From NCBI GenBank assembly GCA_003427395.1, contig BFEA01000009.1, positions 7,435,560 to 7,464,819 on the forward strand: 29,260 nucleotides of DNA. Reading direction: 5' to 3'. Shown piece by piece: positions 19,140 through 28,040 of the stretch. Each line of letters opens with the position of its first letter. Positions within the stretch are counted from its first letter, which is position 1. Origin of the DNA: Chara braunii. Lineage: Eukaryota; Streptophyta; Charophyceae; Charales; Characeae. The notes beneath the pieces were generated by a model. That model did not search any database. It was not told where the DNA came from and saw nothing but the letters and a program-made list of their open reading frames with translations. The position numbers were made by a program, and so were the translations under genes.

Positions 19140-19960
19140 CAAGCAATCAACAAGGAGTGGAGGGCACAGGGGAGGTCACGGTGGGCGGGCAGACAAACAG
19201 CTCAAGGCGGCAACAACTACTAAAGAAGTAGCACTAGGGCGGTGAAGAAACAGCACGGAACAGAGGCTGGAGGGCATGGGGGAGGCGGGTGGGCAGGCAA
19301 GTCAAGAAACAGCACGCCAACAAGACAACAAGGCAGACAAAGAAACAAGTAGCAAAAAAAACACAAAGCGAAAAAAAAAAAAACATGATAGATTGTTTCA
19401 TCGGAGTTGCACCGACTCATCAGGAGGCTGAAACCTCTACAATCTGTGGAATCTCCGTATTTGATGGTTTGGGTCATGAACCATTCGACCCTTGTTGAAG
19501 GCCGACAGTTCCCAAGCGGAACATAGCATCGGGCAGCAACCCTGTGGAGCACCAGGCAACACAGTAGAGGCAACACGGCTCCACAACGCCAAAAAACAAC
19601 TGCAAGGAACTACATGGCACGTGGACATGCAGCACAGCAACCATGTAGTGAAGCACAATACAGCACAAGCAAGGCAACCACACTGCAAGGGACAACAGGG
19701 CGAGCGGACCAGCAGCTCAGCAACCGTGGAGTGGAGCACAAGGCACCAGCAACAAGGCAACCAACCTACAAGGCACACAAGGGGCAAACAAGGAAGGCAT
19801 GGCCAGTGGATGAGCAGCAAGCAGCGGAGCAGCGAAGCGCAAGGCAAAACCAATAACACGGCCACACCACACAGCGAATACATCGATCTGCAAAGAACCA
19901 CATGTGAAGCAAGAGGGACAGGCAGCAAGGCAGCGGCAGAGTGCAGACGAGGCAGTCCAC
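19140..19960. repeat. Decayed minisatellite-like direct repeats
   Basis: GGAGGGCACAGGGGAGG-type sequence near 19159 recurs near 19269 (period ~110). A CAGCACAGCAACC…GGCAACCA unit at 19630 recurs at 19713 (period ~83). The plus strand is A/C/G-rich and T-poor. Confidence 0.5.
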
Positions 19961-20875
19961 ACATCCAACACGGAGCAAAGCAGCGCATGACCTACTCACA
20001 TCACGATTCAACCCCACAGAATGTTGGTTCCTACCACCCACTGAGCCAGAGAGTCACTCCGACGAGCACCCGTCATCACCCACAGGCATCACAGACATCC
20101 CGAACTGAGCCCCCCCCCCTAAGAGTGCAGTAAGCACTCCAAACGAGGAACCACCGACTGTTTGGCACTACTTAAGAGTGCTCGTTAGGCACACACAAAA
20201 AGATACTTCGAAAAAATCAGAGGGAGGACAGACAACAGAAGAAAGACTGACAGACATAAAACTGTGTGTGTGTTACATGCCCAGTTGGGCGATGTACATA
20301 CAAACCGAGGATCCGCAAGGTGATAAAAAGGACTGAATGGACAATGCAGTGCAAGTGGAATCTCAACGAGCAATGTGCATTCCGATACATACAAAATGGT
20401 GCTTTATAGCGCAGGGAAGATTTTAGATACAAGTCCTGACCTGACCGGGACTGACCTCTACCACGTAGTGCAAGACAGCGCAGCAGAATGCTAGAATACC
20501 AATGACTAGCCCAATCAATGTTACAACGCAGACCAAACATACATCATGCTCATCACAAGTTGTGAAGGGGCCTGGTGCTATACACAGGAAGAAGGCGCCA
20601 GGTCCAGACATACACAGACGAGGAGGAGGGGATCAGACGAAGAAGAGGAAGGGGGAGATGGGAAAGTCGTCAACACCAAGTCTCGTTGCCAGTCCCAAAT
20701 AATCCCTCTTCAAAATGTCTGAAGTCCAATGTCGAGTCTGGATCCAAATGTCACCAAGCTCTCTCTCTCTCTCTCTCTCTCATAGTCTGCTGATGCAGTG
20801 AAGTCAGATAATGAGAGGGTGAGAGAGAGATGGTGGACTGAGAAGAGGAAGAAGAAGAACTCTCTCTCTCTCATA

Positions 20876-21580
20876 TGCCAGGTACTAACCTGTGAAGGTG
20901 GCGCTGTGCTGCGGGTATAAGCCGGAGCGATGGCGCTGCAGGTAAGTCCCCCTGGCCTCCGCCCAATCTCTCTCTCTATAGTACTACTCTAGCTGCTATG
21001 GCGCCCAGCACTGAAGACTACAGCTAACGCTACTAGCGCCCAGCGCTGAAGACTACTGCTAACACTACTACTACTCCTGCAGCGCACCTCCAGAGTACTG
21101 CTGCCGAATACTGAAGACTACCTCCTGCCTTCTGAACTGCACGTGAAGTGCCTGGGAAGTACCTAGGAACTACCTGCAGCCTGCAGGGCGGGCCAGTCCT
21201 TCATAGTGCTGGCCCGTCCAGGAGGCTGCTCTTGTCAATGCCAAAACGTGCCAGACCCTGGGGTTGAAGCTCAAACGAAGGTTGTCTTGAAAATAGGCCA
21301 AAAATGGCCTAAGTTAAAACCCTGGTTTGATGCCTGAGTTTCGGGCCAGGCCGAACTCATGAGGGCCTGAAAATGGCCCTCAGTGTCAGGCTGAAAAGAC
21401 TCAGGGCCGGAAAGGCCCTGATTTAGGCTGAAATGGCACAGGGCCTGTAGGCCCTTGTTTTCAGGCTTTCAGGCTGAAACGACACGGGGCCTGTAGGCCC
21501 TTGTTTTCAGGCTTTTGGCCTGAAAACGTCACGGGCCTGAAAGTGGCCCGTGCAGCCTGTTGCAGGCGCAGCGTGTAACA
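20876..21580 (-). repeat. 3' LTR of element 2
   Basis: On the minus strand it begins TGTTACAC at 21580, directly after the polypurine tract, and could end in GGCA at 20876, giving about 705 bp with TG…CA ends. The outer end is a guess because no second LTR is available for comparison. It contains five hairpin-bearing tandem units (21363-21560) and an 8-bp perfect stem at 21189-21196/21209-21216. Confidence 0.6.
21363..21560 (-). repeat. Five tandem hairpin units in LTR
   Basis: Units begin at 21363, 21404, 21441, 21487 and 21533 (plus-strand numbering), spaced 41, 37, 46 and 46 bp. Each has GGGCC…GGCCC capable of pairing, followed in most units by a CAGGCTGAAA-type stretch. A 29-bp block is identical between the third and fourth units. 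Confidence 0.75.
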
Positions 21581-21590
21581 CCCACCCCTC
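21581..21590 (-). promoter_or_regulatory. Polypurine tract of element 2
   Basis: The minus strand reads GAGGGGTGGG immediately before the LTR's TGTTACAC, and the pol stop TGA overlaps its first bases. A pol stop at the PPT is the usual compact arrangement for priming plus-strand DNA. Confidence 0.8.
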
Positions 21591-22056
21591 ATGAAGTCAA
21601 GCCGGGCCGAGGGCGAAGCTGGCGATCTGAAGGTGGAACATGGATGCGGGTGCGACGTGGAGCCAAAGATACCGGCTTGCCTTGCATCTTGCGTTCGTAG
21701 CGTGCGACAACATCTGGAGCTGTTGCTTGGAGTTCCGCACGGTTCAACCAACGGTCAGCTCGGTGACTGCAGTACACAAAGTGTACCAAGTACTCGGTTG
21801 GCCTGTTGCCGTAGCGTCGCTGGGAGATGATGTTGCCGACGTCTTGAAAACTGTCCATAGAGGGTGGGTCCTGCGATCGTCGTCCGGGAAAATCGTCATG
21901 TTCCGCTAGCGTGTAAAGAGCCAACTTGGAGCAATGAAAGACCGGGTAGACGGGCAAGTGGGTGGGCACCTGAATGGTGAAAGAAGGTCCTTCGGGTGCA
22001 TCCCCAGCGGGTGCCACGATCGGCCAAGGTCCCATCATTTCGGGAGGAGCTTGCAA
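21589..22056 (-). pseudogene. pol: pol: integrase C-terminus and chromodomain-like tail, element 2
   Basis: The frame carries the post-core integrase segment (GPWPIVAPAGDAPEG, then VYPVFHCSKLALY), followed by a domain with EYLVHF and ADRWLNRAEL. These take the place of the YLVRWKGY and TWEP motifs of a chromodomain, so this is a diverged chromodomain-type module. It ends at TGA 21589-21591, overlapping the PPT. It is offset in frame from the integrase core upstream, indicating a frameshift around 22040. Confidence 0.78.
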
Positions 22057-22781
22057 GAGATATCTTGTTCGAGGCTAAATTCCGCGGTGGAAACCCAGAC
22101 AAGGTCGTCAGCGCAGAATGGACAGGGAAGACGTTCGCGATTGGCTTGTTGGCTCATGAGTTGCTGCATCTTTGCCATCTGGTCTCGTGCCTTGGCAAGG
22201 AGCTCTTGCATCCGGCGAATGAAGAGAGGATGGTCATCGCTCTCGGTCGCCCGTGGAATGATTGTGTCCAACGGAGAAGTAACCGACGAGCCGTGCTCGA
22301 ACTCGAACGGCGACACCTCGATAGCCGGGTGGATGGACGAGTTGTATGCCAACTCGACATCTGGCAGCCGCTCAACCCAATCCTTTTGGTCGAGGCGAAT
22401 GAGAGTGTGAAGGAGAACCTGTGCGGTGTGATGTGCCCTCTCCGTTTGGCCATCGGTTTGGGGGTGGCGAGCCGAACTTGGCTTGAGAGATGAACCCCAT
22501 CGTTTGATGAGCGCCAATCAAAAAACGGGCATGAACCGAGTGTCGCGGTCGCAGACGATTTCCTTGGGGTAACCCTTGGTTCGAATCCATCTGGCGTCAA
22601 GAACCTCGGCCAACTCCGCTACCTTGGCATGATAGTGGCAAGGCAAAAACATGGCGAACTTGGTGAGTCGGTCGACCACCGTGAGAATCCCATCCACACC
22701 AGTCTTGTGCTTGGGGAACGGCCCGGTAATGTCCATGGCAATCGCTTCCCTTCGGCGCAAGGGGACTGGTAATGGTCGCAA
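22035..22781 (-). pseudogene. pol: pol: integrase catalytic core, element 2
   Basis: The core contains MDITGPF (first Asp), CDRDTRF (second Asp) and DGQTER (Glu). There are 35 codons between the second Asp and the Glu, counting one stop codon. That stop (TGA at 22518-22520) sits where Trp is expected in the FWLAL motif. All three catalytic residues survive. The region after the Glu (to 22035) is intact in the same frame and continues with the helix NSSIHPAI. Confidence 0.87.
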
Positions 22782-22802
22782 CTCACCGTACAGACGATGA
22801 TT

Positions 22803-23138
22803 TCAGGATTTGCAACGTCGGCAAACCTCGCATGACTCGCAATAGCATGTGACATCGTCGAGAAGACCGGGCCACCAAAAGCGCTCACGGAGTCGGCCAA
22901 TCGTGCGATTGACTCCAAAGTGTCCAGTGGCAGGAGCGTCGTGGAACTCGCCAAGAAGTCGTGTGCGCAAGTGTAAATCTCGTGGCACACAAAGAAGATC
23001 CTTCCCTCGCGAGTGGACGATCAAGTACCCCTCTTGGATCCGATAGTGCGATGGCGCCGGATTGGGAGAGGAGCAATTTGCGTACTTGTCGCAAAACTCG
23101 GGGTCGACTTGGTAGCCGCGGATGAAGCTGTCCCACAA
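22803..23138 (-). pseudogene. pol: pol: integrase zinc-binding domain, element 2
   Basis: The sequence FHDAPATGHFG supplies the two His, and CESCEVC supplies the two Cys, of the HHCC zinc finger. RFWWPGL lies between them, as in Ty3/gypsy integrases. A TGA at 22803-22805 separates it from the core. The reading frame is the same on both sides, so one substitution (probably CGA to TGA) explains the break. Confidence 0.85.
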
Positions 23139-23335
23139 GTCGTCGTGAATCTCAAAAGTTTAGTAGACTGCGGTACAATGGTCTAGACGCCGTGAAAGAG
23201 CATCCGCAAAACGGTTTGACTTGCCCGGAATGTGGTCGGGAAAAAAATCAAAATGGTCGATGAAGGTCATCCAACGAGCAATGGTGCTATTGACCGTGTT
23301 TTGGGTCTTGTAGAAGACCAATGGATTGTTATTCG
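23139..23335 (-). pseudogene. pol: pol: RNase H C-terminus, element 2
   Basis: The minus strand across this stretch encodes pieces resembling the end of RNase H and its link to integrase (a DNN-type motif near 23320, a HIPGKSNRFADALSRR-like segment near 23200-23240), with stops and frame breaks. No long frame remains. Confidence 0.55.
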
Positions 23336-23640
23336 TTACCCATCAGAACTGTCGTCGACCGAGAAGAAAATGCCGCCAGCGCTTGAGCGTGTGTATGAAG
23401 GCCAATAATTCCTTCTTCCGTGCGTCGTCGATCGAGTGCACGCTGGCACTTTCTTGCTAAAGTACTCGATCAGGTGCCAGTCCACGCCATCATGTTGCTC
23501 GAGGACGACACCAATGCCATAGTCGGACGCATCGGTAGTGACACGTGTCGGTAGAAGCGGGTCGTAGATGCGCAACACCTCCGCGAATAGCAATGCGAAG
23601 TCTGCGCATTGTCGTCGAAGTCGAATGGTCGGTCCTCGCA
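23336..23640 (-). pseudogene. pol: pol: RNase H, element 2
   Basis: The frame has LRIYDPLLP followed by TTDASDYGIG, with the first catalytic Asp of RNase H, then the LIEYFSKKVP strand. A frameshift follows directly (near 23450), so the conserved Glu helix and DNN region are out of frame. The domain is not functional. Confidence 0.75.
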
Positions 23641-24302
23641 TTGAAGCTTGGATAAAGGAGCCGCGATCTTCGAGTATCCCTTGATGAAGCATTGATAGTA
23701 GCCGACTAAGCCAAGGAAGGAACGAACATTTGTGACGTTCTTCGGCTCCGACCACTCTTGGATGACTTGAATCTTGTCCGACAACGGACTGATGCCCTCC
23801 GGTGTGACAAAATGGCCCAAGTATTCCAGCTCTTGCCGGACAAATTCGCACTTGTCGCGGTTGGCTTTGTACTTGGCGCGGCTAGGTGTCTCCAACACTC
23901 GTCGAAGGTGCTCAAGATGATCCTCCAATGTCCAGCTATGGACGAGAATGTCGTCTAAGTAGACTAGTACGAACCGGTCCAACACCGCACGAAACTCGTT
24001 GGTCATTGCCGCTCAAAAGGCATAACGATCCACTCAAAATGCCCGTACCATGTCTTGAACACAGATTTGTAGCAATTTTGCGGGCATATCTAGATTTGAT
24101 GGGAGCCCGACTTCAAGTCCAACTTCGAGAAGAATTTCGCGCCGCCCAAACGCTCGAGAAGGTCATCAATCCACGGAAGAGGTACCACATTCTTGACGGC
24201 TTGTGCGTTGAGCTTGCGGTAGTCGATGCACAAGCGAAGATCCTTGTTCTTCTTCCGTACGAAGAGAATTGGCGCACCGTATGGTGAGCTACTAGGGCGG
24301 AT
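23641..24302 (-). pseudogene. pol: pol: reverse transcriptase, element 2
   Basis: The frame from 24006 shows YLDDILV with both catalytic Asp intact (23950-23961), then the thumb/connection with LEYLGHFVTPEGIS and RSFLGLVGYYQCFIKGYSKI. The fingers/palm part upstream (24007-24302) is recognisable through IDYRKLNAQ and LDLKSG motifs but has several stops and indels. The domain is therefore broken at its N-terminal half. Confidence 0.82.
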
Positions 24303-25004
24303 TCAGCCCTTGTCCAACAGATCATTGAGTTGAGTGTGGAGAACCGCGAGCTCTTCCTCGCTCATGCGATAGATGCATCCTTTCGGTGGCATGACACCAG
24401 CCTCAAGAATGATCTCGTGGGAGATCGACCGATCCGGCACCACACCAATAGGAGACTCGAAGATGTCGGTGAACTCGTCGAGCAGCCGCACCACTCGGGG
24501 GTCCGAAGACAAGTCCGTCGGTGAAGATTCGGTCGCCGCGGCGGCTCGTAGAGAACATAGGTCTATCTCGTCGGTCCGCTCGTAAGCGCAAGTTGCCCGA
24601 AAAGACTTGGCTGTTACAACTTGGCACCGGATCGAGGAGTGCGGAAGAGGAATGGTACACGTCCTACACGATACCTCGGCGCCGAAGGCGTCGCGAACGG
24701 TAAGTGTCCACTGATGGAAGTTAACCATGTGATCCGCACTTGAAAGCCAAGGCATCCCCAAAATAATGTCGAAGTCCGTGTCTAAGACGTCAAACGTCAC
24801 CGGTTCGCATGCATGAGGTGCGAAATAAACCGACACAACTTGAATGTAGCGATCGAGGAGTTGTTGCGTCCGACCGTCCGCCAACTTGATCGCCATCGGG
24901 TTTGGCTTCCTTCGAACTTGTGCGCCAAGGCCGGCCCTTTGGATAAAGGACTGGCTGATGAAATTGTGAGTCGTGTCGCTATCCAGCAAAGCGCTGTAGG
25001 ACAC
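24303..25004 (-). pseudogene. pol: pol: retropepsin-like protease and linker, element 2
   Basis: The aspartic protease active site reads Leu-Asp-Ser-Asp-Thr (24975-24983 covers Asp-Ser-Asp) instead of Asp-Ser-Gly. The active-site Gly is replaced by Asp, consistent with a GGC to GAC change. The second half of the domain shows FDIILGMPWL, as expected. A linker follows with SHEIILEAGVMPPKG, which precedes RT in this family. The frame ends at a stop at 24303. Confidence 0.8.
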
Positions 25005-25536
25005 TTGCCCAACTGGATGCGGACATAAAGGAGTGGTGCGTTGTTATCATCGTACCGCTGCATGCGAAACTTGCGGGCCACCTTGGTAACATACGCAAGG
25101 ATGTCCCCCACCGCAACTTAGTCATCCGTCGGCGAAGGTGGTGGTGCATAGAAGGCTAAGTATGTGTGGAGATGGGCGCATAGTGTTGCGCATTGCAGTC
25201 CCGACAAGGAGCTTGTGGAAGGGAGACAAAGCCATGCAAAATCCTCAGACGTCAACGGGTCCAAGACCTCTATGTTGAACTCGTGTGTCGAATCCCTTGA
25301 AGAACCACTTGAAGACAATTCAGTGTTGTTGTTTTCGAACGGAGAAGGAGCCGCACACACATCTCGTCCTTGAGCTTGAAAACCCATCGAAGGAAGGAGC
25401 CGGACAACATAGTCCTCATAAGAATATAAGAGAGGACTGTCGACTTCCGCATGTGCCTCGGAATGAAGAGAGGTTGCTCGCGAGGCAACCGGTTCCGAAG
25501 GCGTCGAGAGTGCAGCCGCATCACTATCGGTGGTGC
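25005..25536 (-). pseudogene. Gag-protease linker region, element 2
   Basis: A Ser/Thr- and acidic-rich frame (25612-25118) ends in TAA (25118-25120), and the same frame continues to about 25010 (ILAYVTKVARKFRMQRYDD) before a shift into the protease frame. No catalytic motif is seen. It links the zinc knuckle to the protease. Confidence 0.6.
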
Positions 25537-25854
25537 TCACTTTCCCGAAGGGAATTTGCCTTTGACTTTCGTGGGGCACGTTGCGGTGTCGTGCACCGCG
25601 CTGTTGCACCACAAGCAGTATCGGTACTTAGTACGGATGCGGTACACGCCTTCTGAGATACTGTAATGTGTCCAACGCTCTTGAGCCGCTGGTCCGGCCC
25701 CGGGGGATGAATTGGTGTGTGTCTTCGGTTTGCCGCGTCCTCGCCTTCTGGCGGGGCGGCCACCATCCTGGGCAACTGCCAATCTATCTCCTTCATCAGA
25801 AGAGGCAGCCTCATTTAAAGGATCGGTCGCGGTAGTTGCTGCGACCACGGCCAC
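25537..25854 (-). pseudogene. gag: gag zinc knuckle (nucleocapsid), element 2
   Basis: A basic stretch (RPARRRGRGKPK) precedes CLWCNSAVHDTATC, a complete CX2CX4HX4C zinc knuckle near 25590-25640. The frame matches that of the upstream capsid fragment (26082-25861), separated by a single TGA at 25861-25863. Confidence 0.8.
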
Positions 25855-26381
25855 TTTCGGTCAATGCTGACCTTTGCCCTGACCTGCTGCAGACGAATAG
25901 CCCAAATTCTTGGCTTCGATGTTCGTCACGATGATTTGCGAGGCTTTATAAAAAAGTTGCTCACTTGTAGTGAGCGTCTCCGCAACTTGTGTCAAGGTGT
26001 TCTGCAATGTCGGACAGCTCCTCCTAATGAAGAAGTGCTTGATAGCGATAAATGTCGATGGCAAGTTGGGCGTGGATGCCAAGGTACTCGGTTATCCAGT
26101 CCGTGCTTGGCAGGTCGTTCTGATACAACTGTTGAAGTTTCTCGGCTGCCTGAAGCTCGGGCGGCTCCACTTGGAATCGCTTATGCCATGCTGCCTTGAG
26201 ATCAGCCCAACTGATCTTCGTATGCAGCTCGGAAACTGCGACGTTGTGGCTGGTCCAGCCATGCCTGGCACGTGCCCCTTGAACGGGAGTATAAGTATGC
26301 GTGCCGGTTCTGGTTGATGACGTGGTGAATGTCCAACTTCAACTCGAACTGCCGCCACCATGGGATCGGGTCTGTCCTCGT
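25855..26381 (-). pseudogene. gag: gag capsid region, element 2
   Basis: Capsid-like sequence is spread over more than one frame: helices near 26230-26345 (FELKLDIHHVI, then AWLDQ), and a fragment at 26082-25861 (NLPSTFIAIKHFFIRR…). Frame breaks show decay. Confidence 0.6.
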
Positions 26382-27071
26382 TTAATCGCAGAAGATCGGC
26401 AGTCCGTCAAACTTTGGGATGCTCTCGCGAGTAGTCGCGGTCGGACTGGCTGCGGCGGCACAAATCTGCTGGTCAATCCGCTGATTTGTCGCTAGAGCGC
26501 CGTCCTTGAGAGTCTCGACGTCGATTTCCAAGACGTTAACGCGGTCCATCAAGTTGGAGGGTCCGGCGGGGGTGGCTGTTGTAGGCTGATGTTCCAGCCG
26601 GCGTACCCGGTCAAGCAGTTCATCGATAATTCGAATCTGCTTCTGGACCAGGGTGTCCATGCAGAGGATGTCCTCTTGCTGTGCTGCACAGGTGGCGACC
26701 AAGTCGCTCACATGTTCGATTGTGGTTGCAAGACCACGCACAGCGGAGGGGGAACCCTCCTCTTCAGCAACCACTGCCCATTCGCCGACGATCACCTCGA
26801 TGTCCCCCTCGCATTCGAGGATTTTGTCTCGGCGTAGTCGACGGCATTCGTCTGTGACCTTCCTTGCTGCCTCAGAGTCCTTCTGTCGCTGCTGTTCAGC
26901 AAGGCGACGCTGTTCCTCTGCGTCCTCATCTTCCTTCTTACGTGCGGATGTTGCCACAGCTGCCCGTTGCTTGAACTCTGCTACCATGTCCAGCATGCGG
27001 GCCTCATAGGCCTCGGTAGTCTCACCTGGCTGCTGATCCATGTCGCTTGTCTTTGAGCGGGTGAGCACCAT
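26382..27071 (-). pseudogene. gag: gag N-terminal coiled-coil region, element 2
   Basis: A 229-codon frame from an ATG. It begins MVLTRSKTSD and has a long charged Glu/Arg/Lys/Gln helix (residues ~30-90) and heptad-like Leu/Val/Ile segments (~100-200), consistent with coiled coils. It ends at TAA 26382-26384 right after IPKFDGLPIFCD, a segment that normally leads into the capsid domain, so the stop is probably premature. Confidence 0.72.
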
Positions 27072-27640
27072 GCACTGACGTGACCTGCTGCTGCGGTGAC
27101 TGGTTGCTGACGTGGCACTGCTGCCGTGTCCTGCTGACGTGGCAACTCACCAATGTCGCCGCAGGGGGTACACGGAGGGAGATAGAGAGAAGACCAGAGG
27201 GGGCAACAACATAGGTGGGGAGGGGTGGGATACGAAGGATATCATACATCAGCCACTGATCAGCGGTTCTAGTGGGACTTTGTTATGGTATGATATTGTT
27301 GATTGTGTCAGAAGTAATGTTTATTTAGGCTATTTTGGGGGCTTTCTAATGTGGCGCCTACTGTCGAAATTGCAAAAAGGAGCTATTTGGACTCTGAAAG
27401 GTACTGATGTATTAAATTCTTGGGGACTCCTCTTTGAAATTCTAAGCACTTCTATAATAAGTTTTATTTAACTTTCATCTAGAGCCGCTGTAACTTGGGC
27501 TCATCATCCTAGGGTAGAACCACCACTCTTATGTTTTCAATTCTTAATTCCACCCCCTCCAAATCATCGTCTCCACATATCTATGTTTCCAAGTCTTAAT
27601 CCCACCATCACCGGATCATCATCTCCACATATCCAAGGGA
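27072..27640. other. Leader remnant of element 2 and AT-rich sequence, no gene seen
   Basis: Positions 27076-27142 hold three TGACGTG motifs upstream of the gag start. From about 27260 the composition turns AT-rich and looks unlike the element. No LTR or PBS is visible. Confidence 0.45.
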
Positions 27641-27645
27641 AGTCT

Positions 27646-27750
27646 GTCTGTACTTTATCAGCCACAGGACCTCCTCCGTGCAAGCACGGATTCGAACCGG
27701 CGCCCTCAGCCTCAAGAGCCGAGTCTCTTAACCACTACAGCCATGACACG
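27646..27750 (-). repeat. tRNA-derived SINE head or tRNA pseudogene
   Basis: On the minus strand a box A (TGGCTGTAGTGG, 27732-27743) and a perfect box B (GGTTCGAATCC, 27688-27698) are spaced as in tRNA genes. An anticodon-like stem CTCGG/CTGAG has an oversized 9-nt loop. The T-stem pairs poorly and no matching 3' acceptor strand follows, so this is not an intact tRNA. An extra non-tRNA tail (27687 down to 27646) follows box B, as in SINEs. Confidence 0.6.
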
Positions 27751-27819
27751 GTGTACAAAAGTGGATCCATGCCGGTCGTGATATCCACCCCACCGCTGCA
27801 TGGCTGTAGTGTCCTTCAA

Positions 27820-27820
<1 letters not shown>

Positions 27821-27852
<32 letters not shown>
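27821..27852. repeat. (CA)n microsatellite
   Basis: About 15 CA units lying between the SINE-like unit and its partial copy. Confidence 0.9.
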
Positions 27853-27990
27853 CACCAAACAAGGCATTCGCCACACAGGCAGTAGTCGCACACTCCGCTC
27901 TCATCCACCACAACTGCTTATCCAACGGTTTTATCCACTGGCCACCACATCCAGGTATAATTTCCGGGCTGGTTACCCGGTTGAAGTACA

Positions 27991-28040
27991 GTCTGTACTT
28001 TATCAGCCACAGGACCTCCTCCGTGCAAGCACGGATTCGA
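27991..28040 (-). repeat. Exact 50-bp duplicate of SINE-like tail
   Basis: Identical to 27646-27695. The copy breaks off inside box B (after GGATTCGA on the plus strand). Confidence 0.9.

Larger units (their letters stand above)
18196..20875. other. Repeat-rich region, no gene seen
   Basis: It contains G/T-rich DNA (18740-18800), a TG microsatellite (18893-18935), decayed minisatellites (19140-19960) and CT/GA tracts near 20760-20870. Open frames of up to 213 codons in 19437-20133 exist on both strands but have repeat-driven composition and no domain signature. Confidence 0.6.
20876..27071 (-). mobile_element. Second decayed Ty3/gypsy retrotransposon, minus strand
   Basis: Read on the minus strand: gag (27071 to ~25537), protease, RT, RNase H, integrase, chromodomain-like tail (to 21589), polypurine tract and 3' LTR (21580 to ~20876). 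The protein sequences differ clearly from element 1, so it is another family. No 5' LTR or PBS was found to the right of 27071, so the element appears 5'-truncated or interrupted. Each pol domain lies in a different frame from the next, and several stops are present. Confidence 0.85.

Noticed and set aside
19437-20133. A 213-codon plus-strand frame and a 183-codon Cys/Leu-rich minus-strand frame
   Set aside because: Both overlie the same decayed direct repeats, have skewed composition, and show no domain or signal of selection.
27112-27471. 119-codon frame crossing the AT-rich segment
   Set aside because: It has no recognisable domain, starts in the retroelement leader and changes composition halfway. 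I could not support a gene.
27646-27750. Intact tRNA gene
   Set aside because: The anticodon loop is oversized, the T-stem is mismatched and the 3' acceptor strand is missing.
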